From Rhizobium aethiopicum (GTDB lineage Bacteria; Pseudomonadota; Alphaproteobacteria; Rhizobiales; Rhizobiaceae), in the NCBI RefSeq assembly GCF_900094625.1, contig NZ_FMAJ01000004.1, positions 62,001-126,000 of the forward strand: a stretch of DNA of 64,000 nt, in the 5' to 3' direction. The position numbers and the translations under genes are program-made. Position 1 is the stretch's first letter. Each line of letters starts with the position of its first letter. This document shows positions 55,147 to 62,617 of the stretch, in pieces. The notes beneath the pieces are model-generated. The model had not been told where the DNA came from and did no database searches. It saw nothing but the letters and a program-made list of their open reading frames with translations.

Positions 55147-55970
55147 GAAGCGTCCGCCCCTATCTGACCGGCGCGATAGCCATGGCGGTGGCGGCCGTCA
55201 TCTTCGTCATGCCGTTCGTTTTCGTAGCGCTCCAGGCGGTCAAATCCAAATCGGAGGCCTCCCGCCTCGATTTCGAATTGCCCGGCCAGTGGCTGTTCTG
55301 GGACAATCTCGTCGCTGTCTTCAAGGCGCGCGACTATCAGCTTGTGCTCGCATATTTCAACTCTACCCTGATCACGGTCGTCTCCGTCACGATCCTGATC
55401 CTCCTGTCGGCAATGGTCGGATATGTCATGCAGCGGCGCAAGACCGCCTGGAACCGGGCTGCCTTGATCGCGCTTTTCATGGGCCTGATGATGCCACCGG
55501 CTGTCGTGCCGACCATCAGCCTCTTGCAGGATATCGGTCTCTTCAAGACCATGACGGGGATGATCCTGATCCAGGTCGCCTATAATCTCTCCTTTTCGGT
55601 ACTGCTCTACCGCTCATTCATCTCGACCATCCCGCGCGATCTCGACGAGGCGGCGCTGATCGATGGCGCTAAGCCGCGGCAGATCTTCTTCCGGGTGGTG
55701 CTGCCGCTCCTGAAGCCGGTGACGGTAACCAATATCGTCGTACAGTCGATCGCGATCTTCAACGACTTCACCAATCCGCTCTACTACCTTCCGGGCAAGG
55801 AGAACGTCACGGTGCAGCTGACGCTCTATAATTTCCAGAGCATGTATTCGAGCCAGTACAATCTGCTCTTCATGAACATCCTCCTCGTGACGATCCCACC
55901 GCTGATCGTCTTCATTTTCTTCAACCGTCAGATCGTCGCGGGCATGACGGCGGGCGGAGTAAAAGGGTAG
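55143..55970 (+). CDS. CUT1-type ABC sugar permease (MalG/UgpE-like)
   Basis: The 275-aa permease starts MRSVRPYLTGAIAMAVAAVI. It has FNSTLITVVSVTILILLSAM, the EAA loop DEAALIDGAKPRQIFFRVVL and the closing QYNLLFMNILLVTIPPLIVF, matching MalG-type subunits. The start at 55143 overlaps the preceding gene by 4 bp; a much longer open frame into that gene is only its shifted shadow. The ATPase gene begins 5 bp after its stop. Confidence 0.94.
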   Translation: MRSVRPYLTGAIAMAVAAVIFVMPFVFVALQAVKSKSEASRLDFELPGQWLFWDNLVAVFKARDYQLVLAYFNSTLITVVSVTILILLSAMVGYVMQRRKTAWNRAALIALFMGLMMPPAVVPTISLLQDIGLFKTMTGMILIQVAYNLSFSVLLYRSFISTIPRDLDEAALIDGAKPRQIFFRVVLPLLKPVTVTNIVVQSIAIFNDFTNPLYYLPGKENVTVQLTLYNFQSMYSSQYNLLFMNILLVTIPPLIVFIFFNRQIVAGMTAGGVKG

Positions 55971-55974
55971 CAGA

Positions 55975-56952
55975 ATGGCTGAACTTACTCTCAAACAGGT
56001 TCGCAAGAGCTTCGGCGCCCTCGAAGTCATCAAGGGGGTCGACCTGGAGGTTGCCTCCGGCGAATTCGTCGTCTTCGTCGGCCCGTCGGGATGCGGAAAG
56101 TCGACGCTGCTGCGTATCATCGCCGGCCTCGAAGAGACGACTTCGGGTAGGCTGACCATCGGCGGCAAGGACGTGACCTATGCGGAACCGTCTGCCCGCG
56201 GCATTGCCATGGTGTTCCAGAGCTACGCGCTCTATCCGCATATGACTGTCGCCGAAAACATCGGGTTCGGCCTTTCTCTTGCCGGCCGCCCGAAGGCGGA
56301 AATCGCCGAAAAGGTCGCGGCGACTGCCGAAACACTGCAGCTCAGCCACCTCTTGCAGCGAAAGCCGAAGGCGCTTTCCGGGGGCCAGAGACAGCGCGTC
56401 GCGATCGGCCGGGCAATCGTGCGCGATCCCAAGGTCTTCCTATTCGACGAGCCGCTTTCCAATCTCGACGCCTCGCTCCGAGCCCAGATGCGCCTTGAGA
56501 TCGCCGACCTGCACGCGCGGCTGAAGTCGACGATGATCTATGTCACCCACGATCAGGTCGAAGCGATGACGATGGCCGACAAGATCGTCGTCCTCAACGG
56601 CGGCGCGGTCGAACAGATAGGCAGCCCGATGGAACTCTACCGCAATCCCGCCACACCCTTCGTCGCCGGCTTCATCGGCAGCCCGAAGATGAACCTCTAT
56701 GGCGGCGAGACGGCCCGGCGGATGAACTGCACGACCTACGGCATCCGCCCTGAACATATCAGGCTTTCGGAAGGGTCCGGCCAGTGGCAGGGCAGAATCC
56801 GCCATGTCGAACGGCTCGGAGCCGACGCGATCCTCTATCTCGACGTCCCCGAACTCGGCGAAATGGTCGTGCGCGCCGAAGGCGAGACGCCCTTCGGGCC
56901 AGGCATGACGGTCTGGGCAAATCCGGTAAAGGGAGCAGAACATCGGTTCTGA
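55975..56952 (+). CDS. CUT1-type ABC ATPase (MalK/UgpC-like)
   Basis: The 325-aa ATPase has Walker [22 protein letters not shown]-loop MVFQSYALYPHMTVAENIGF, signature LSGGQRQRVAIGRAIVRDPK, Walker B VFLFDEPLSNLDASLRAQ and H-loop STMIYVTHDQVEAMTMADKI. A MalK-type C-terminal domain is present (TYGIRPEHIRLSEGSGQWQG), somewhat shorter than the usual ~360 aa. It ends the rhamnosidase operon. Its 3' end overlaps, antisense, the questionable tail of the ParD-like frame from the other strand. Confidence 0.94.
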   Translation: MAELTLKQVRKSFGALEVIKGVDLEVASGEFVVFVGPSGCGKSTLLRIIAGLEETTSGRLTIGGKDVTYAEPSARGIAMVFQSYALYPHMTVAENIGFGLSLAGRPKAEIAEKVAATAETLQLSHLLQRKPKALSGGQRQRVAIGRAIVRDPKVFLFDEPLSNLDASLRAQMRLEIADLHARLKSTMIYVTHDQVEAMTMADKIVVLNGGAVEQIGSPMELYRNPATPFVAGFIGSPKMNLYGGETARRMNCTTYGIRPEHIRLSEGSGQWQGRIRHVERLGADAILYLDVPELGEMVVRAEGETPFGPGMTVWANPVKGAEHRF

Positions 56953-57296
56953 GGCCACATCGAAGCCCCGCCTCGAGGAGCAGTTCCCCAACCGAAGATC
57001 CAGTGTGACGCTTTCTTGAAAGAGCCGTCAAGTCCTCTTTGAGCCGGACCGGTGCGCTCGTTACGCCTTATTGCGTCTTCAGCCGAAACGGCGACAAATT
57101 CGCGGTCGGCCAACATCGCGGGCGCGAGCTCCCTTTGCAGCATATCCCACTCAGCATCACGCGTTTGTAAGTCGCGGCGAATGAGAGCACGTATATATTC
57201 ACTGGCATTTTCATAAAGGCCGTGGTCGCCGATTTGCTGCTGGGTGTGATTCTGCAACAGCCCACTGACTTTCACATGAATGCTACCCGATGCCAT
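56835..57296 (-). CDS. Orphan ParD-like antitoxin with an aberrant C-terminal tail
   Basis: The first ~72 residues look like a ParD-family ribbon-helix-helix antitoxin: MASGSIHVKVSGLLQNHTQQ, then YENASEYIRALIRRDLQTRD and MLADREFVAVSAEDAIRRNE. After about residue 75 the frame runs on into the antisense of the ABC ATPase gene's end, so the true stop has probably been lost. No toxin gene lies downstream on this strand, so it is an orphan or a relic. The start at 57296 (rather than 57302) gives a better distance to aaaggga. Confidence 0.6.
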   Translation of the reverse strand: MASGSIHVKVSGLLQNHTQQQIGDHGLYENASEYIRALIRRDLQTRDAEWDMLQRELAPAMLADREFVAVSAEDAIRRNERTGPAQRGLDGSFKKASHWIFGWGTAPRGGASMWPQNRCSAPFTGFAQTVMPGPKGVSPSARTTISPSSGTSR

Positions 57297-57437
57297 CAGC
57301 ATATCCCTTTCGATCCATCTTTATTACGGGTGGGCGTAGTATATATTGTCTAATATTCATCACATTTGGGCCAATCAGCGACTCCGAACCGGTTGGGGAC
57401 GGACAATGCCAGCCGCCTCACCCTTGAACCGTCTGCA

Positions 57438-57464
57438 ATCAATGATTAACATGCAATCATTGAT
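57438..57464 (+). promoter_or_regulatory. Operator palindrome of the FitAB-type pair
   Basis: ATCAATGATT (57438-57447) and AATCATTGAT (57455-57464) are exact inverted repeats with a 7-bp spacer, 15 bp before the antitoxin ATG and next to the tggagg ribosome site. FitA-type antitoxins bind such repeats to repress their own operon. Confidence 0.75.
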
Positions 57465-57479
57465 GTATGGAGGATAGAG

Positions 57480-57728
57480 ATGGCAAGCATGACGATCCGC
57501 AATCTCGATGACGGCCTGAAACAGCGCCTGCGCCTGCGGGCCGCAACGCATGGCCGCTCCATGGAGGACGAAGCGCGAGATATCCTGCGCACAGCACTTG
57601 CGACCAGCGAATCGCCGGCGCCCAATCTCGCGGATGCCATCCGAGCCCGGGTAGTCTCGGCCGGCGGCGTCGAACTCGATATTCCGCCCCGCGAGCCGAT
57701 CCGCGAGCCGCCGGACTTCGCGCCGTGA
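57480..57728 (+). CDS. FitA-type (Arc/ribbon-helix-helix) antitoxin
   Basis: This 82-aa protein starts MASMTIRNLDDGLKQRLRLR, continuing AATHGRSMEDEARDILRTAL, the FitA/StbC ribbon-helix-helix signature. The Pro- and acid-rich tail (ELDIPPREPIREPPDFAP) inserts into the partner nuclease. The gene overlaps the toxin gene by 4 bp (GTGA). It should neutralise the PIN toxin and autorepress through the palindrome just upstream. Confidence 0.93.
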   Translation: MASMTIRNLDDGLKQRLRLRAATHGRSMEDEARDILRTALATSESPAPNLADAIRARVVSAGGVELDIPPREPIREPPDFAP

Positions 57729-58147
57729 TCGTTCTCGATACCAACGTCATTTCGGAGCTGCTGACGCCGGTCCCGAATACGGCCGTAGTCAATTGGCTCG
57801 CGGCACGACATCCCTCGTCTATTTTCACGACGGCCGTCACCGAGGCGGAGATCCTTTACGGACTGCGCCTTCTTCCCGAGGGGCGTCGGCGACGCGATCT
57901 GGAGGCGGCAATCCTTCCGATTTTCAGCGAGGATATGGGCGGGCGCGTTTTGCCGTTCGATCGCGACGCCGCAAACGTCTATGCCACCATCGCTAGCGAC
58001 CGCCGTAGAGCGGGCCGACCGATCAGCCAATTCGACGCTCAGATCGCCGCTATCGCAATTTCGCGCGGGGCTTCGCTTGCGACACGCAATGTCTCCGATT
58101 TCACAGGGATTGATCTGCAAATTATCAATCCGTGGAAAGATAGATAG
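57725..58147 (+). CDS. FitB/VapC-type PIN-domain ribonuclease toxin
   Basis: The 140-aa PIN nuclease begins with a GTG codon (MIVLDTNVISELLTPVPN; first acidic residue Asp5). It has FTTAVTEAEILYGLRLLPEG with a second acidic site, FDRDAANVYATI, then RPISQFDAQIAAIAISRGAS and TRNVSDFTGIDL with the remaining acidic residues. All four metal-binding positions of the PIN fold are kept, so it is probably active as an RNase (VapC relatives cut tRNA or rRNA). The overlap with the antitoxin gene indicates coupled translation. Confidence 0.93.
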   Translation: MIVLDTNVISELLTPVPNTAVVNWLAARHPSSIFTTAVTEAEILYGLRLLPEGRRRRDLEAAILPIFSEDMGGRVLPFDRDAANVYATIASDRRRAGRPISQFDAQIAAIAISRGASLATRNVSDFTGIDLQIINPWKDR

Positions 58148-58299
58148 AAGCAGACAGCGGGCGCGTAGCAGCACCTGAGTGTAGTTGGCCGGAACGGGCA
58201 AGCCCCGCCTCGCGAAACATCACGCGATGGAATCGCTGCCACGCGATCGATTCAGCATATTTATTGGACGCGCCGGCCCTTGCGTAGGATTCTTGGGAC

Positions 58300-58560
58300 A
58301 TGAGCCAGGCGATCCATCCGACATTGCTTTTTCGCATAGATCCCGCGCAAAATATGGCGCGCTTCTATCTGCTCGCGATCGAACCACACCTCTTCGGCGG
58401 CAGCTCGCTCATGCGTTGCTGGGGACGGATCGGAACGAAGGGGCAGCGGAAGGTCGATTTGTTCGACACGGCCGTCGAGGCTCGTGAAGCCGCCGGGAAG
58501 CTGCTGAACGGCAAACTCAAGAGCCGATACAGGCGCCATGAGGAAGTTGAACCTGGTTAG
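58300..58560 (+). CDS. Stand-alone WGR-domain protein
   Basis: The 86-aa protein is almost entirely a WGR domain: NMARFYLLAIEPHLFGGSSL, the family motif MRCWGRIGTKGQRKVDLF, then DTAVEAREAAGKLLNGKLKS. WGR domains occur in PARPs and in some bacterial MolR/DNA-ligase-linked proteins, where they bind nucleic acid; stand-alone versions in rhizobia have no established role. It is convergent with the DadA-like gene, the two stops overlapping by 4 bp. No operon partner on the same strand is apparent. Confidence 0.85.
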   Translation: MSQAIHPTLLFRIDPAQNMARFYLLAIEPHLFGGSSLMRCWGRIGTKGQRKVDLFDTAVEAREAAGKLLNGKLKSRYRRHEEVEPG

Positions 58561-59849
58561 AACCGGTCGGGGCGCAGCGGCGTGAGATCGATGACCGAGC
58601 TTTGTCCCGCGACGATCTGGGAAACCAGATAGCCGGTCAAAGCGGATAGCGTCAGGCCGAGATGACCGTGGCCGAAGGCATAGGTGACGCGCGGCAAGCG
58701 GCGGGAGTTGCCGATGACGGGAAGTGAATCCGGCATGGACGGGCGAAAACCAAGCCACTCGTCGCTACCTTCTCCGGCTCCCGGCAGGAGCGTTTTCACG
58801 CCTTCGCGGATCATCGCGGTCCGCCTGGGGTTCAAGGCAGCGGCAAGCCCGCCGAGTTCCACGGTGCCGGCCGCGCGCATTCCATCGGCCATCGGCACCA
58901 TGTAGAAGCCGTGCTCGGGATAGCAGACCGGGCGCGACAGCAGATTGCCCGCGTTCGGAAACAGAACGTGATAACCGCGCTCGGTATCGAGCAGGACGCG
59001 ATCGCCGACCGACGCCGTGAGCTTGCGCGAATGGGCACCGGCGGCCACGACCGCGTGATCGGCAACGATCTGCTTTCCCGCCGTCCTGAGGCCGATGCCG
59101 TCGTCGCGCGGTTCGATGGCAGAGACTTCGCCGCGGACGATCTCTCCGCCGCCCTCTACCAATGCCTGCGCCAGCGCAAAAGCGAGTTGTTTGGGGCTGG
59201 AAAAAACATAAGCGTCACGGAACAGCACGCCCCTTTCGTAGAGCGGCGCAAGGTTGGGCTCCATGCTCTGGATATCGGCGCGCTCCAGCCGGTCCATCGC
59301 GACGCCGTGGCGTTCACGCAGCCCGTTTTCGGCATCAGCCGCGCGGAATTGAGCTTCCGTCTTGTAGAGATAGAGACAGCCTTCGCGCTGCTTCAGCCGC
59401 TCGGCGCCTGCCAGTGTCACCAGCGGTTGCCAGGCCGCATCGGCTTGAGAGAGCAGCACCGCCAACGTCCCGGCGATCCTGTCGACCTCGGCTTTCGAGC
59501 TCGATGCCAGGAAGGCACGCAGCCACGGGACCAGTTGCGGCAGGTACCTCCAGACGATCGCCAGCGGACCGAGCGGATTGAGCAGCATTCCTGGGACGCG
59601 CCAGATGACGCCTGGCGTTGCGACGGGAACGACGCCGTGCGGCGCAAAGGTGCAGGCGTTGCCGTAGGAACAGGCCTGCCGGTAGGATGCATCGCCCAAT
59701 GGCGGCGCCGGATCGATGATCGTGACCCGATGCCCCATCCTTTGTAGCCAGAGGGCCGAGCAGAGGCCGACCAGCCCCGCACCGACAACCGCCACGTGCC
59801 GACGCTCGGCTTCCGGCAAAGGCTGAAGCTGGGGCAGCGGCTTGTTCAT
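58557..59849 (-). CDS. DadA-like FAD-dependent D-amino-acid/amine dehydrogenase
   Basis: The 430-aa flavoprotein has the dinucleotide-binding start HVAVVGAGLVGLCSALWLQR (GxGxxG), GDASYRQACSYGNACTFAPH near the flavin, VVAAGAHSRKLTASVG, and the DAO-family C-terminal GHGHLGLTLSALTGYLVSQI. It resembles small-subunit D-amino-acid dehydrogenases and opine/amine oxidases. Its start lies 3 bp after the MocR gene stop, so the two are one operon. With the divergent polyamine-type importer it suggests uptake and oxidation of an amino compound. Exact substrate is unknown. Confidence 0.88.
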   Translation of the reverse strand: MNKPLPQLQPLPEAERRHVAVVGAGLVGLCSALWLQRMGHRVTIIDPAPPLGDASYRQACSYGNACTFAPHGVVPVATPGVIWRVPGMLLNPLGPLAIVWRYLPQLVPWLRAFLASSSKAEVDRIAGTLAVLLSQADAAWQPLVTLAGAERLKQREGCLYLYKTEAQFRAADAENGLRERHGVAMDRLERADIQSMEPNLAPLYERGVLFRDAYVFSSPKQLAFALAQALVEGGGEIVRGEVSAIEPRDDGIGLRTAGKQIVADHAVVAAGAHSRKLTASVGDRVLLDTERGYHVLFPNAGNLLSRPVCYPEHGFYMVPMADGMRAAGTVELGGLAAALNPRRTAMIREGVKTLLPGAGEGSDEWLGFRPSMPDSLPVIGNSRRLPRVTYAFGHGHLGLTLSALTGYLVSQIVAGQSSVIDLTPLRPDRF

Positions 59850-59852
59850 AGG

Positions 59853-61250
59853 CTAAACCAGGCCGGCCAGGGCGCGGGGTCGATCGTTCAAAGTCGCAGC
59901 GATGATGCGCAGCGCGGTTGCGAGCTCCTCCCGCGACGAGGCGCAGCCGATATTGACGCGGACGGCATGCTCGACAGGCTGGCGGTCAGAGGCGAAGGCG
60001 GTGGCCGGCATGACGGCAACGCCGTGGGCTCGCAGGTTGGCGGCAAAATCCTCGCATCGCCACGGCGCCGGCAAGCTCAGCCACAGGAACATGCAGCGCG
60101 GATCGGCGGAGAAGGAATGGCCCGCAAGGATCGTCATGACGATCGCATGGCGGGCGCGCAGTTCCGCAAGCTGGGCCTTCAGGATCGCTTCGGCCGTGCC
60201 GTCCTCAAGCCAACGGGTTGCCAGCAGCAGCGGCAGCGGAGACGGCATCCAGGCAGTCGTGCGGACCGCCTCGGCAGACAGCAGCGCGCGGCCGGGCGGG
60301 CAAGTGAGATAACCGACGCGCAGCCCCGGCGCCAAGGCTTTGGAAAGTGCCGATATATGATAGGTCCTCATCGGCGCAAGCGTGAAAAGAGCGCTCGCCC
60401 GGGTTCCAAGCATCGGTCCGTAGACATCGTCCTCGATGATGACGAGGTCGTGCTTTTCCGCAACCTCGACCAGTTCCCGCCGGCGTGCCTCGCTCATTGT
60501 GACAACCGTGGGGTTGTGCATCGAGGGTACGGTGAAGACTGCGCGCACGTTCTCCCGGCTGCAGGTATCGTCAAGTTCCGCCGCCGACATGCCCTGACCG
60601 TCACTTCCGATACCGATGATGCGGAAGCGGAACATCTGGGCAAGCGCAATCAGGCCGTAATAGGTCAGCCGGTCGCCGACGATGGTGTCGCCGGGCTCGA
60701 TCAGGCTGCTGATGACAGCCAGCAAGGCATGCTGGGCTCCGCTGGTGACGACGATATCGTCCTCGGACGGATCGAAACCATTGAGCGATATCCATTTTCG
60801 CCCGGCGGCACGCGCCCAGGCGGGACCCTCCGGCGGCTGATATTCCTGCATCTGACGGAAGCGCGGGTCCGCTGACAGATCCGGCAGGGATTGCGCCAGG
60901 CGCTGCTGGAAATCGTCGACGGCCGGCCGGTTGACAGTCAGGTCGATAACGCCGGCCGGGCTTGTCGCCCGGTCGACCCGCGGCATGGCGCCATCGCCGA
61001 TAACGATCGTTCCGCGCCGGGTGCTGCCCATCACGAGATTGAGGTTCTGCAATTCGCGGTAGGCGCGCGTGACGGTGGAGACGTTCAGCGATCGTTCCCG
61101 TGCAAGGTCGCGCTGCGGCGGGAGCTGGCTACCAGGAGGCAAAGCGCCTGAACGGATCCGCGCTTCGAGTTCGCTCGCCAGCTCCAGATAGGCCGGCATG
61201 CGGGTTCCCCGCTCCTGATTTGTCTGGGTCAGATCTGATTGTTCAGACAT
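59853..61250 (-). CDS. MocR/GntR-family regulator with aminotransferase-like domain
   Basis: The 465-aa protein fuses a GntR winged helix (LELASELEARIRSGALPPGS; RDLARERSLNVSTVTRAYRE) to a fold-type-I PLP domain with the PLP-binding Lys in YHISALSKALAPGLRVGYLT (~residue 300), preceded by LVIIEDDVYGPMLG. MocR proteins use PLP as a co-effector and usually control neighbouring amine or amino-acid genes. The start at 61250 is the first ATG before the winged helix. It is co-oriented with dadA and divergent from the importer; a perfect inverted repeat lies between. Confidence 0.92.
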   Translation of the reverse strand: MSEQSDLTQTNQERGTRMPAYLELASELEARIRSGALPPGSQLPPQRDLARERSLNVSTVTRAYRELQNLNLVMGSTRRGTIVIGDGAMPRVDRATSPAGVIDLTVNRPAVDDFQQRLAQSLPDLSADPRFRQMQEYQPPEGPAWARAAGRKWISLNGFDPSEDDIVVTSGAQHALLAVISSLIEPGDTIVGDRLTYYGLIALAQMFRFRIIGIGSDGQGMSAAELDDTCSRENVRAVFTVPSMHNPTVVTMSEARRRELVEVAEKHDLVIIEDDVYGPMLGTRASALFTLAPMRTYHISALSKALAPGLRVGYLTCPPGRALLSAEAVRTTAWMPSPLPLLLATRWLEDGTAEAILKAQLAELRARHAIVMTILAGHSFSADPRCMFLWLSLPAPWRCEDFAANLRAHGVAVMPATAFASDRQPVEHAVRVNIGCASSREELATALRIIAATLNDRPRALAGLV

Positions 61251-61378
61251 ACAATTCCTGTAATCGAAGTACAAATCGCATCGGCTAAAGCGGCTCATTC
61301 TACGGCGACCCGGCGATTCCGCATGGCTTTGTGCCACATATCACGCTTTTCTTCAATTTTCGAGGCCCGCAGCCCTCG

Positions 61379-61400
61379 CCATACAAAATTATTTGTATGG
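61379..61400 (+). promoter_or_regulatory. Perfect 9-bp inverted repeat, probable MocR operator
   Basis: CCATACAAA (61379-61387) and TTTGTATGG (61392-61400) are exact inverted repeats with a 4-bp spacer. Related half sites (ATACAA at ~61250, TACAAAT at ~61273) lie near the MocR start. The site touches the -35 element of the importer promoter, so it could act as activator or repressor site. Confidence 0.65.
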
Positions 61401-61401
61401 C

Positions 61402-61429
61402 TTGACAACTAGAATTTGACCGAGACAAT
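61402..61429 (+). promoter_or_regulatory. Probable sigma70-type promoter of the polyamine-type ABC operon
   Basis: A perfect -35 TTGACA (61402-61407) is followed after 16 bp by GACAAT (61424-61429) as -10. It starts two bases after the palindrome and lies ~60 bp before the ATPase ATG. The call rests on consensus only. Confidence 0.5.
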
Positions 61430-61487
61430 ATGGGCTCGCATCGAGACAAAGAGGCAGGGACCCGGCCGATGCAAACAGGAGGAATTC

Positions 61488-62570
61488 ATGAGCGAGCGCT
61501 TCATCACCTTCGAAGGCGTGCGGAAATCCTATGACGGCGTCAGCTATGTCGTGCGCGGCCTGGACCTCGACGTCGCCAAGGGAGAGTTTCTGACCCTCCT
61601 CGGCCCTTCCGGATCCGGCAAAACCACGACGCTGATGATGCTTGCAGGTTTCGAGGCGCCGACCGACGGAACGATCACCCTTGCCGACAGCAGGATCGAC
61701 AGTGTCCCGCCGCATCGTCGCAATATTGGCGTGGTCTTCCAGAATTACGCGCTCTTTCCCCATATGACCGTCGGCGAGAATGTCGCGTTCCCGCTGAAAA
61801 TGCGTCGGCTCGGCAAAGCGGAGATAGCCGAACGGGTTCGCCGCGCGCTCGACATGGTGCGCATGGCGAGCTTCGAAACGCGGCGACCCAACCAGCTTTC
61901 TGGCGGACAACAGCAGCGCATTGCGCTCGCCCGTGCCCTTGTCTTCGAGCCGCAGCTGGTGCTGATGGACGAGCCGCTGGGAGCCCTCGACAAGCAGCTT
62001 CGCGAGCATATGCAGCTCGAGATCAAACACCTGCATGCCCGTCTGGGCATCAATGTCGTCTACGTCACCCATGACCAGAGCGAGGCGCTTACCATGTCGG
62101 ATCGGGTCGGCGTGTTCAATGACGGCATCCTGCAGCAGGTCGCGGCCCCACATGCGCTCTACGAGACACCGGCAAATCCGTTCGTCGCAACCTTCATCGG
62201 CGAAAACAACGCGATCTCGGGGGAAGTCGTCGCACTGAAGCATTCTGTCTGCCGAATCCGCGCGCCCGACGGTTCGATCATCATCGGCCAGACCGGAGAG
62301 GGATTGAAGGAAGGCGCGCGCGCGACGCTCGTCCTGAGGCCCGAGCGGATCCAGCTGTCGCCCGCCGACGATGTGCCGAACCGGTTTACGGCGGCGCTCA
62401 AGGAAATCATCTACCATGGCGATCACGTGAGGCTGCGCGTTTCGGCCTGCGGCTGCGATGATGTCTTCATCAAGGTCGCCGCGGGCCAGGAGATTCCGGC
62501 CTTGGCGCCGGGCGCGAACGCCCTCATCGGCTGGGCACCGGAGGATTGCCGCGCGCTCGCGCTCTCCTGA
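61488..62570 (+). CDS. Polyamine/Fe3+-type ABC transporter ATPase (PotA-like)
   Basis: The 360-aa ATPase starts SERFITFEGVRKSYDGVSYV. It has Walker A LLGPSGSGKTTTLMMLAGFE, Q-loop VVFQNYALFPHMTVGENVAF, signature LSGGQQQRIALARALVFEPQ, Walker B LVLMDEPLGALDKQLREH and H-loop VVYVTHDQSEALTMSDRVGV, then a TOBE domain. The QNYALFPHMTV and TLADSRIDSVPPHRRNIG blocks are typical of PotA/AfuC-type subunits. An aggaggaattc site fixes the start at 61488. It opens the importer operon, divergent from the MocR gene. Confidence 0.93.
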   Translation: MSERFITFEGVRKSYDGVSYVVRGLDLDVAKGEFLTLLGPSGSGKTTTLMMLAGFEAPTDGTITLADSRIDSVPPHRRNIGVVFQNYALFPHMTVGENVAFPLKMRRLGKAEIAERVRRALDMVRMASFETRRPNQLSGGQQQRIALARALVFEPQLVLMDEPLGALDKQLREHMQLEIKHLHARLGINVVYVTHDQSEALTMSDRVGVFNDGILQQVAAPHALYETPANPFVATFIGENNAISGEVVALKHSVCRIRAPDGSIIIGQTGEGLKEGARATLVLRPERIQLSPADDVPNRFTAALKEIIYHGDHVRLRVSACGCDDVFIKVAAGQEIPALAPGANALIGWAPEDCRALALS

Positions 62571-62617
62571 TCGAGCCCGTTCTTTCGTAAAACGCAGCAA
62601 CAAAAAGGGGAACCACC

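Noticed and set aside
59853..61250. Annotating the MocR protein as a plain aminotransferase
   Set aside because: The N-terminal winged helix and the divergent promoter arrangement identify a regulator; aminotransferase activity is not needed for the family.
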